Shown here: piece after piece, positions 1 through 8,060 of the stretch
How the letters are laid out: each line of letters starts with the position of its first letter
Numbering within the stretch: position 1 is the first letter of the stretch
Source: a virus
Length of the DNA: 50,353 nucleotides
Virus record (IMG/VR): IMGVR_UViG_3300009124_000028
Location: 1 to 50,353 of that record
Direction: 5' to 3' (one strand)
Notes under the pieces: model-generated
The model's database searches: none
Told to the model about the DNA's origin: nothing
The model's input: only the letters and a program-made list of their open reading frames with translations
Translations under genes and position numbers: made by a program

Positions 1-2
1 TA

Positions 3-1337
3 CAGCCTATTACATCGCCAGCAATTAGTGGAATAGGTAGATCGCCAACAGGTGTTGTAGAAGGCACATGGGTGTTTGGAGTCTTTTTAGATGAGGGCGA
101 ATACCAACAGCCTTTAGTTATGGGATCGCTAGCAGGTAATCCTAGCGAGGAGCCAAATCCTGGAAAAGGATTTTATGATCCAAATGGAGTATATCCAAAA
201 GATGATCCAGGCTTATCATCATTATACGAGAGTTCTGTTGATAGACATGCAAGAGGCGAAGATGCTGAATCACATGATTTGCTAATAGAAAAAAGAAAGA
301 ATAAAGATGAGTTTGGCGTAGTAGAAAGTGCAAAGGGATCCAAAATAGAGTCTGTTCTTGCAAACAAAGATGACAAGTATTACGAACCGACTGCTTGGAA
401 AGAGCCACATCCAAGATTTGGTGGACAGGACGATGATTATCCTGAGGACCATATCCAATCAGCATATCCATTAAATCACACTTGGTACACTGAAGGCGGA
501 CATTTATTTGAAGTAGATGATACACCAGATGGCGAAAGAATACATATGCTGCATTCGACTGGAACCTTCCAAGAAATACAGCCAGACGGCAATAGAGTAA
601 CTAAAATTAATGGAACCGACTATGAGATAACTCTTAAGGACAAAGATGTTTATATTAGAGGTAATGTAAACGTTACGATTGATGGTGACGCAAGATTACT
701 AATCAAAGGCGACAAGGTGGAAGAAATAGGAGGCAATTATTTCTTAACTGTTGTTGGAGATTATGTTAAGAAAGTTCAAGGTAATGAAGCCAAAGAAATT
801 ATATCAGACAAGTCGACACAAATAAATGGAAACAAGAGAGAAAGAGTTTCAAAAAATAAAGATGAGATTACTGTCGGCAACTTTACAGAATCTATTGGCG
901 GCAAGCACGACGAGACTATTAATAAAGAAGAGACAGTAACTAACTTAGACTCATCAAAAAGAACTTGTGCAAATAATGTAACGTGGTTAGTTGCAGAGAA
1001 CATTGATATTGGTGCTGGTAATAACATTGCTATTGCAGCGGCTGAGAAAATGACGATCAAGAGTATTAATGATATGAAGATCGAAACAGAAAACAACCAA
1101 TTAATCAATGTAGTTAAAACTCAAACAATTACAGCAAATACTCAGGACATCGATGCTTCTACTGGTACTATTGATTATGCAGATGGTTCAATAGACGTAG
1201 TATCTGGTAACATTACTGACACTAATGTTACATTGCATACTCATACACATCAAACAACATCGATGGATACTGGAGATGGATCTAATGCGGATGAGAAAAA
1301 TACTTCTGACTCGCCTAATTCAGATACACAGGAGTAA
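3..1337 (+). CDS. gp5: gp5-like baseplate hub / central spike protein (5' end cut by window)
   Basis: The frame is open from base 3, so the GTG at 72 is internal and the true start lies left of the window. The first ~45 visible residues (GVVEGTWVFGVFLDEGEYQQ, then PLVMGSL) look like the end of the gp5/VgrG-type OB-fold. From about base 600 to 1230 the protein becomes short beta repeats rich in V/I-x-G/N-x, typical of the triple-stranded beta-helix needle that punctures the outer membrane. The end carries LHTHTHQ (about 1234-1254), a candidate metal site near the spike tip. T4 gp5 has a lysozyme domain between OB-fold and needle; none is visible here, as I recall is also the case in marine T4-like phages. 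It is followed after 3 nt by the next gene. Identification is by fold-like pattern and position before gp25/gp6. Confidence 0.85.
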   Translation, partial: QPITSPAISGIGRSPTGVVEGTWVFGVFLDEGEYQQPLVMGSLAGNPSEEPNPGKGFYDPNGVYPKDDPGLSSLYESSVDRHARGEDAESHDLLIEKRKNKDEFGVVESAKGSKIESVLANKDDKYYEPTAWKEPHPRFGGQDDDYPEDHIQSAYPLNHTWYTEGGHLFEVDDTPDGERIHMLHSTGTFQEIQPDGNRVTKINGTDYEITLKDKDVYIRGNVNVTIDGDARLLIKGDKVEEIGGNYFLTVVGDYVKKVQGNEAKEIISDKSTQINGNKRERVSKNKDEITVGNFTESIGGKHDETINKEETVTNLDSSKRTCANNVTWLVAENIDIGAGNNIAIAAAEKMTIKSINDMKIETENNQLINVVKTQTITANTQDIDASTGTIDYADGSIDVVSGNITDTNVTLHTHTHQTTSMDTGDGSNADEKNTSDSPNSDTQE

Positions 1338-1340
1338 TAT

Positions 1341-2399
1341 ATGGCATGTGGACTACCAGAAGCAGCAACAGCTCTAAATGATCAGATAGATTCCGTTAAA
1401 GGAGAAATTAATGGATTAATAGCAGATGCCAATGAGGGTATTGCTAGTGCCGTGCTGGGTCTTAAAGATAAAATCAAAGGAACTATAACTGATGCAATGC
1501 AAAGCAAGTTAGATGAGATTGCACCTGAGCTGCCTGTTCCTCAAGCTAACCTACAAGATACAATGAATGAAATGATGGCGGCAGCAAATGATCCAAAAAA
1601 GTTTTTAGAATCTTTTAATAGCATTCAAGACAATTTTCCAGGATTAGATGTAAATGGAATTCTAGCATCAGCAGGAATTGATGCAGATAAAATGAATAAC
1701 CTTGCTGGCAAAGTTACTGATTTACTTAATACAGATTTGTCATCTCCAGAAAGTATACTAGGAGCAGTCGGCGGTTTTGAATTACCATTTAGTGGTGGTC
1801 AGTCTATTGAGGGTGCATTGAATGATATATGTCAAAAGGTGCCTAATATTGAAAAGGATGCTCTAGGCAACATAGTTAAAAAAGGCGTTCCTTCTATATT
1901 GCCAACCATAGACGCAGCAGTAGCAGCTGCATTGCCTGAAAAGAAAACAGGAGCAGAACCAGCTCCACCAAAACACAATGCTCCATTAAACTCATCTGCT
2001 ACTGTAAAGACAAGAGAAAAGGGACAAACCAAAGAACAAAAACTAACGTTTAACCAGATTGTAAAAGATAAAAATTTACGTCAACGAAATGAGCTCACTC
2101 CTTTAAGAAAAAAATTGTTTGCTCTCAAAGAACAAATTCAAGCAGCTAAGGATGCGCAACAACCAGTAGACGCTCAATTAGTTGCTGAAAAGAACGCTGT
2201 GTTGTATACTAGGATTACTGTAGACCTTGATATAACAGCTGAATCAAGGAAGAAGTATTGGGATAATAAAGTGCTTTCAAGTATGGATACAGCTCCAACG
2301 CCTCCCAAAATTCCTGATGCAGAGGTTAAAAAGTTTACTAAAGGATTTTCTTCTTACGAATCACAAATTAGAGCTTTACAATTCATAGAGATAGTTTAA
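1341..2399 (+). CDS. Predicted virion structural protein of unknown function, baseplate cluster
   Basis: 352 residues, ATG preceded at 6 nt by AGGAG (1330-1334). I do not recognise a named family. It starts MACGLPEAATALND and looks mostly alpha-helical. The N-terminal half has alternating helical Ala/Asp/Leu segments with several LNDI/DLL stretches. The C-terminal part (about residues 225-300) is a charged Lys/Glu/Gln-rich probable coiled coil. A low-complexity Pro/Ala/Lys linker lies near residues 195-215. No signal peptide or membrane segment is seen. It lies between gp5 and gp25, so a baseplate hub or tail-assembly role is likely by context. It could equally be a chaperone not found in the mature particle. 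Confidence 0.75.
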   Translation: MACGLPEAATALNDQIDSVKGEINGLIADANEGIASAVLGLKDKIKGTITDAMQSKLDEIAPELPVPQANLQDTMNEMMAAANDPKKFLESFNSIQDNFPGLDVNGILASAGIDADKMNNLAGKVTDLLNTDLSSPESILGAVGGFELPFSGGQSIEGALNDICQKVPNIEKDALGNIVKKGVPSILPTIDAAVAAALPEKKTGAEPAPPKHNAPLNSSATVKTREKGQTKEQKLTFNQIVKDKNLRQRNELTPLRKKLFALKEQIQAAKDAQQPVDAQLVAEKNAVLYTRITVDLDITAESRKKYWDNKVLSSMDTAPTPPKIPDAEVKKFTKGFSSYESQIRALQFIEIV

Positions 2400-2419
2400 A
2401 AGGATTAATAAATAAACTC

Positions 2420-2800
2420 ATGAGTACTTTTTCTGACTTCAACACCAGCCTTGCTGTTCACCCAGTGAAGAGAGACTTGTCGCTAAAAACTGACGTAGCG
2501 GCTGTGAAGCAGTCAGTAAGAAATTTAATATTAACTAACCGAGGCGAAAGATTAATGCAGCCTAGTGTTGGTTCTAAAATAAGATCGCTGTTGTTTGAAA
2601 ACTTTACACCAACCACTGTTAGGTTAATCAAGCAATACATAACGGAGACAATAGACAATCATGAGCCAAGGGCGTCTATAATTGACATTGATGTCAGTGC
2701 AGACGATGATAACAACCTACTGCTAGTGTCGTTGAAATTTATGGTAATAAATAATGATGAGCCCGCGTTGCTAGATTTACAAATAGAGAGAATAGGATAA
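2420..2800 (+). CDS. gp25: gp25-like baseplate wedge subunit
   Basis: 126 residues, close to T4 gp25 (132). It shows the GPW/gp25 fold pattern: an N-terminal region with VKRDLSLKTDVAAVKQSVRN, then LTNRGERLMQPSVGSKI, then the conserved EPR tripeptide (NHEPRASIIDIDV), followed by a beta strand pair ending LQIERIG. In T4-like phages gp25 binds gp6 and the tube/sheath start site in each baseplate wedge. The stop codon overlaps the gp6 start as TAATG, indicating translational coupling. The purine-rich AAAAGGA upstream is about 15 nt from the ATG, farther than usual. An AATAAATA octamer lies just before the start but is too close to act as this gene's own promoter. Confidence 0.95.
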   Translation: MSTFSDFNTSLAVHPVKRDLSLKTDVAAVKQSVRNLILTNRGERLMQPSVGSKIRSLLFENFTPTTVRLIKQYITETIDNHEPRASIIDIDVSADDDNNLLLVSLKFMVINNDEPALLDLQIERIG

Positions 2801-4590
2801 TGGCAAATACATCACTTTCAGTAGCTAATATTAATTTTGAAGATATTAAATCAGATCTTCAAACTTTCTTGCAGACGCAATCTGCACTAAAGGATTATGA
2901 TTTTACAGGATCCAATTTAAACGTATTGCTGGACGTTCTTTCCTATAACACGTTCATGCAGAACTTCTACCTTAACATGGTAGCAAACGAATCGTTTCTT
3001 AATAGTGCTGTATTAAGGGATAGCATTGTCTCTCACGCAAAAACATTAAACTACTTGCCTTCGTCATACTCAAGTGCAAAAGCTGTTGTAGATATTTCAA
3101 TTTATCCAAATGACACGCCAGCACAAATTGCCATACCTAAACACACAGAATTCACTACATCTGTAGAATCAAACTCTTATATTTTTACAACAGACGAGTC
3201 TATAACAGTATCAGCTGATGCAAATGGAAACTATATTGCGAGCGATGTAGAAATATTTGAAGGAAATATTATTACTGAATTGTTTACAGTATCCACTTCT
3301 AACACCGAACAAAGATTTGTGTTAAGTAATCCAGATGTAGATGTCAATAGTTTAACTGTCAAAGTCGTTGCGTCAGCATCTGACACATCTAATTCACAGT
3401 GGACGAGAAACCTTAATACTATTGGTATTGATGGAACTACTAACACATACTTTGTAGTGCCGGCTGAAACTGGCAAGTATGAAGTACAGTTTGGTGACGG
3501 TATTCTAGGAAGACCATTAGAAAACGGAAATATTATTGAAGCAATTTATAGAAGATCTGATGCTGATGGACCAAACAGCGCAAACAATTTTGCATTATCT
3601 GGTAACATACAAGGGTACAGCAATGTAGTAATATTTACTAGATCCTCTGCTCAAGGCGGCAGTGTTGGAGAGACTCTCGACTCAATTAAAAAGAATGCTT
3701 CTAGGTCCTTATCATTACAAGACAGAACTGTAACAGTCAATGATTACAAAACACTTTTGTTGCAGAATTTTAATGATATAGAGGCTTTGAATGTATACGG
3801 CGGGGAAGAAGCTATTCCGCCACAGTTTGGTAAAGTGTTGGTATCAGTTGATCTCAAGAACGCAGAGGGTATCCCTTTATCAAGAAAGAGAGATATAGAG
3901 AACTTCTTAAAATTAAGAGCGCCTTTATCTATTGAACCTAGAGTTATTGATCCAGAGTTTTTATTCGTTGACATTATTACCTCAGTAAGGTATAATCCTA
4001 ATGTCACCGTTAAAAGTGATAATGAGATTAAGTCGGTAGTGCAAAATGCAATTCAGGCACACGCAGATGCAGAGATAAATGATTTTGCAGCTACATTAAG
4101 AGTATCCAAAGTGTCAGCAGCAATAGATGCAGCCGATCCTTCTATTCTTAATAATGACACAGACGTAATATTAGAAAAGAAAATTATTCCAATACTTGGT
4201 GTTGCGGTGACGTTTGTATTACAATTTAATAATGAGATTCTTAGAGAGATTCCTCTCAATAACCGATTTGTTGACGGAAGCTCTCCTATAACATCTACCA
4301 CGTTTACGTTTGGTGGATTGAATGGATGCATACTTAGAGATGATGGTTTAGGAAAAATACAAATTATTCAACAACAAAATGCTACTCTTCAAATTGTTTC
4401 ACCAGATGCAGGTTCTGTAAATTATGAGACAGGGACAGTTACGTTGAACTCATTTTTAGTAAGTGCTTTTTCTGGCGACTCAATTAAGATTAGTGCTACA
4501 CCTAAACGCAGAACAATTAAGTCTGATAAGAATATCATTTTAAGTTATAACAAGACTCCAGGTATTACGATCGTTCAAGAGAGGTTGTAA
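2800..4590 (+). CDS. gp6: gp6-like baseplate wedge subunit
   Basis: 596 residues (T4 gp6 is 660). The N-terminus has the family signature of a short helix pair followed by LLDVLSYNTFMQNFYLNMVA and then NESFLNSAVLRDSIVSHAK and LNYLP, as in gpJ/gp6-type baseplate proteins. The middle is beta-rich with VQFGDGILGRPLENG, and a helical region TVNDYKTLLLQNFNDIEALN resembles the gp6/gpJ core. gp6 dimers link neighbouring wedges and drive sheath contraction signalling. The start overlaps the gp25 stop and the stop overlaps the next ATG (TAATG), so gp25, gp6 and gp7 form one coupled unit. Assignment rests on motif and gene order. Confidence 0.93.
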   Translation: MANTSLSVANINFEDIKSDLQTFLQTQSALKDYDFTGSNLNVLLDVLSYNTFMQNFYLNMVANESFLNSAVLRDSIVSHAKTLNYLPSSYSSAKAVVDISIYPNDTPAQIAIPKHTEFTTSVESNSYIFTTDESITVSADANGNYIASDVEIFEGNIITELFTVSTSNTEQRFVLSNPDVDVNSLTVKVVASASDTSNSQWTRNLNTIGIDGTTNTYFVVPAETGKYEVQFGDGILGRPLENGNIIEAIYRRSDADGPNSANNFALSGNIQGYSNVVIFTRSSAQGGSVGETLDSIKKNASRSLSLQDRTVTVNDYKTLLLQNFNDIEALNVYGGEEAIPPQFGKVLVSVDLKNAEGIPLSRKRDIENFLKLRAPLSIEPRVIDPEFLFVDIITSVRYNPNVTVKSDNEIKSVVQNAIQAHADAEINDFAATLRVSKVSAAIDAADPSILNNDTDVILEKKIIPILGVAVTFVLQFNNEILREIPLNNRFVDGSSPITSTTFTFGGLNGCILRDDGLGKIQIIQQQNATLQIVSPDAGSVNYETGTVTLNSFLVSAFSGDSIKISATPKRRTIKSDKNIILSYNKTPGITIVQERL

Positions 4591-7500
4591 TGAGAGAAAT
4601 CGATGATCAGATTTCTTTATTTGTAAAAGATCAGTTTCCTGCCTTCTATGCTGAAGAAGGGGAATCGTTTCGTGTATTTCTTGAGGCATATTATGAATGG
4701 ATGGAGCAATCTGGTAATACAGTAGACGTTGCTAGAAACCAAATTGAATATAGAGATATAGATAAAACAACGTCTCAGTTTCTTGAAGAGTTTAAAAGAA
4801 CATACTTAAAAGACCTGCCAGGTCTTATCAAATCTGATGATAGATTAACCATAAAAAATATATTTGACTTTTATAAATCAAAAGGATCACAACGAGCAAT
4901 TCAATTACTTTTTAGAATAGTTTTTAATGATAATGCTACAGTGTTCTATCCTTCCGAGGACGTGATTAAGCCATCTGATGCAAGTTATAGAAGACCAAGA
5001 TACATTGAGTGTTACGCACCAGACGTAGCAATATTAAAGTCACTAGAAGGAATTGAAATAACAGGTGCTACTAGTGGCGCTAAAGCATTTGTTGAAAGTA
5101 TATCAACAAAGTTATTAAATAACGTACGAACAAACGTATTAAGATTATCTAACCTAAGAGGCAACTTTTTAAGAGGAGAATTACTCTCAAAATCATCTGA
5201 TGGCATTCAAGACAACATGCCAATTGTTACAGGATCCCTCTCAGATATTAATATTACATTGGGTGGTAGTAATAATGCAATTGGAGACATCTTTAATGTC
5301 ACAGGGCCTCAAGGAAAACAAGGTCTTGCTAGGGTAACGTCTATTGCTGATGCAACAGGCCTCGTTAGCTTTGATTTGGCTAACGGTGGGTTTGGTTTTA
5401 GTACTAATACAGAATTTACTGCTATCAATGTTAATGATCAGAATGTTGTTGTAGCTAACGTTGTCAATGAAGCTCAGACATACAGCAATACAGTAGAATC
5501 AGCATATGATTATGTTGGTAAAAGAATAGACAATGCCCAATTTATAAGATTTGAAACAGTAGATCAAACACTCGAAGAAATTTCTATTTTAAGTGGCGTG
5601 GCTTTCAACTCAAACATTCAGAACTTTATTGCTAATACAGAAAATGAAACAACCTCTCCATGGATTACAGGGAGAGACTCTGGCAATACTGTTATTGCTA
5701 ATGGATACGTGGTCAACTTAAACGTAACTAATACAGGAGAGAGTGCAGTATTAATTGCTCCTATAACTGGATCATTTGGTAATCAAAATGAACTAACAAT
5801 AACCCTTGCCGATAGCACTCATACTTTTCAAGTAAGAGAAAGAATTGATGAAGAAGATCAAGTAGAATTAGAATATGCTTCTAACACAGATGCGTTTACT
5901 GCTGGAGACATTATTCAAGGCGACGAGTCTAATGCTAATGGTGTTGTTGAGTCTGTTAACGCTACTCACATTACAGTTAATGGTTCATTTGGTACTTGGG
6001 TAGCTAACGATAACGTTTACATAGTATCGGCTAACTCTACAACAGCTAATGTAACAGGCATCAATGTAACTACTCAAGGAGCTAATGCAGAAGTCTCTTC
6101 AGCAAATAGTACCGTATTAAATGTAGCTGATATTGTTGGCGAGTTTACACAAAACAAAAAAGTTAAAGGTCAGCGAACAAATGCCATTGCAACTATTGAT
6201 GCTGGAGGCGTTGCAGTTACTGGCGTATCGGACGTATTCTTTAATGATACTAATGGAACACAGGCTGTAGTAGATACGTATGCAAATGCTACTGTAACAG
6301 CTGAAGTAATTGGATCCAATGCTACTAACGTTGGTTTTAGAAACACGAGATACCCTGCTAATAATTCAGTTGCTACTTTTGTAGCAAATACGTCTGCATA
6401 TATTGTTGGCAGAGATTCAAATACTTTTGCAAATATTGTAACTGTAGGTACAGGTTCTGGAGCAACATTTAAAATAGGGTCTTTAGAAAACGAAGATGCT
6501 ATTACAATCTACACAGATTTCATTGGAGATAACAACTCAGCAAACGTTGCCTATCTGGATTGTGTTATTGATGGAGGAAACTCAGGAATTGGGTTCCTTG
6601 ATAGCATTGACATTACTGATGGCGGAAACAATTATGAGCCAGGTCAAACAATTGTGTTTGACAGGGGAGGTCCTGGCGGTGGTCCACCTAACATAAATGC
6701 GGTAGCAACTATTACTACAGTCACAACAAACGCAACGCATACAAATACCGTGACTTCTATTACAGTAACTAATCCTGGAGATGGATTTTTTACATCAAGT
6801 CCTGCAAACTCAGACAACCTTTCTGTAGGAACAGGACTAACATTTGATACTAATTTTGACTTCGGTTATGGATTCCCTAAAGATAGCGATGGTGATTACA
6901 CATCTATTCTTGATACAGTACTAACAAGATATAGTGGTAACATTGGAACAATATCTTCACTAACAGAAATCAACCCTGGAAACAATTACAACTTTGATCC
7001 ATTCCTTTCTGTTTACTCTGGTGGTATTGCTAAATTTGATAAAAGAGATGTTATTTTATATTTAGAAGATAAGAATGGAACATTTATAGTTGGCGAAAAC
7101 GTCAATCAAACGGTTACTAATCCAGGACAGACTTTAACTATTTCTACTATCACTGGATCATATTCAAACGGCGATCCGTATGCAGCAACTATAGAGGATT
7201 TTACAATAGGGTCATCTGTACAACAGGTAATTAACTCAACAGCTAATGCTATCGGTGATATATTCCAATCAGACACCAATACTATAAGTATTGTTAATCC
7301 TAGAATTAAAATATTCAATGCAGCAGCAAGCGTGTTTGAATATAATGCAGCAAACTTAATTCCATTTGTGTCATCAGCTAGCAATCTAGTATTCTCAGTA
7401 TCACCTAACACAGAAATAAACGTTGCAAGTGTCAGCGCTGAAATTACAGCAGTGGGCCAAGTTGTACAAAGTGCCGTGTCTAAAGGACAAGTGTATGCTC

Positions 7501-8057
7501 AAGGCGACGATCCACAACAAGTTAGATTAAGGCGTCTTTCGTTTGCTGTTGGATTCAATGACTCAGGACCAGTTACTGGATCATTGTCTGGTGCTACCGG
7601 AACCGTTATTGGTATCCAAGCAGATGAAGATACAAGGCCTATTGGTGACAATGCTGATATCAATGCCACTGCTCAGGCAGCAAATGGTATTGTTACGTCC
7701 GTTGAAGTTATTGATAGCGGATATGGATATCAACATGACTCAACAGTAACTCTAGTATCAACAAACACTGCACAAAACATTGTAGTTAGCGGAACCGCTA
7801 ATGTAACTACTACAGGCCTAGGACAAGGATTTTGGGCAGACAAGACATCATTCTTGAATAATAAATACATTCACGACAATAATTTCTATCAGTCTTATTC
7901 TTATTTGATTGAGTCTGGTTTATCGTTGGATAAATATAGAGATATAGTACTGAAGTCAGCTCACGTAGCAGGCACAAGATTATTTGGAAGAGTTATTAAG
8001 CAGAGCACTGTTAACAATGAGGTTACGATAGCAAACAGCTCTATAGAGGCAATTTAA
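4590..8057 (+). CDS. gp7: gp7-like baseplate wedge protein, rearranged and expanded
   Basis: 1155 residues (T4 gp7 is 1032). The first ~120 residues (FRVFLEAYYEWMEQ, FLEEFKRTYLKDL, IFDFYKSKGSQRAIQLLFRI) correspond, from my memory of T4 gp7, to a region in the second half of that protein (FYSTKGIEASYKFLFKVLY). The extreme C-terminus (FYQSYSYLIESGLSLDKYRD, then IVLKSAHVAGTRLFG) matches the T4 segment around YYVMKIKSNLPSSRW. Between them lie ~950 residues of Asn/Thr/Ser/Val-rich beta modules not in T4, with recurrent G-x-G-Y-type and 'G-V-V-x-x-V' motifs. The N-terminal part of T4 gp7 is absent. In T4, gp7 clamps gp6, gp8 and gp10 in the wedge. Position between gp6 and gp8 agrees. Confidence 0.85.
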   Translation: MREIDDQISLFVKDQFPAFYAEEGESFRVFLEAYYEWMEQSGNTVDVARNQIEYRDIDKTTSQFLEEFKRTYLKDLPGLIKSDDRLTIKNIFDFYKSKGSQRAIQLLFRIVFNDNATVFYPSEDVIKPSDASYRRPRYIECYAPDVAILKSLEGIEITGATSGAKAFVESISTKLLNNVRTNVLRLSNLRGNFLRGELLSKSSDGIQDNMPIVTGSLSDINITLGGSNNAIGDIFNVTGPQGKQGLARVTSIADATGLVSFDLANGGFGFSTNTEFTAINVNDQNVVVANVVNEAQTYSNTVESAYDYVGKRIDNAQFIRFETVDQTLEEISILSGVAFNSNIQNFIANTENETTSPWITGRDSGNTVIANGYVVNLNVTNTGESAVLIAPITGSFGNQNELTITLADSTHTFQVRERIDEEDQVELEYASNTDAFTAGDIIQGDESNANGVVESVNATHITVNGSFGTWVANDNVYIVSANSTTANVTGINVTTQGANAEVSSANSTVLNVADIVGEFTQNKKVKGQRTNAIATIDAGGVAVTGVSDVFFNDTNGTQAVVDTYANATVTAEVIGSNATNVGFRNTRYPANNSVATFVANTSAYIVGRDSNTFANIVTVGTGSGATFKIGSLENEDAITIYTDFIGDNNSANVAYLDCVIDGGNSGIGFLDSIDITDGGNNYEPGQTIVFDRGGPGGGPPNINAVATITTVTTNATHTNTVTSITVTNPGDGFFTSSPANSDNLSVGTGLTFDTNFDFGYGFPKDSDGDYTSILDTVLTRYSGNIGTISSLTEINPGNNYNFDPFLSVYSGGIAKFDKRDVILYLEDKNGTFIVGENVNQTVTNPGQTLTISTITGSYSNGDPYAATIEDFTIGSSVQQVINSTANAIGDIFQSDTNTISIVNPRIKIFNAAASVFEYNAANLIPFVSSASNLVFSVSPNTEINVASVSAEITAVGQVVQSAVSKGQVYAQGDDPQQVRLRRLSFAVGFNDSGPVTGSLSGATGTVIGIQADEDTRPIGDNADINATAQAANGIVTSVEVIDSGYGYQHDSTVTLVSTNTAQNIVVSGTANVTTTGLGQGFWADKTSFLNNKYIHDNNFYQSYSYLIESGLSLDKYRDIVLKSAHVAGTRLFGRVIKQSTVNNEVTIANSSIEAI

Positions 8058-8060
8058 TAA

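Noticed and set aside
72-1337. GTG at 72 as the start of gp5
   Set aside because: The frame is open to the window edge and upstream codons encode typical OB-fold sequence (ISGIGRSPTGVVEGTW), so the gene is truncated rather than starting there.
2407-2414. AATAAATA just upstream of gp25 as its promoter
   Set aside because: It ends 5 nt before the ATG, so a transcript from it would have no leader. It may be coincidental.
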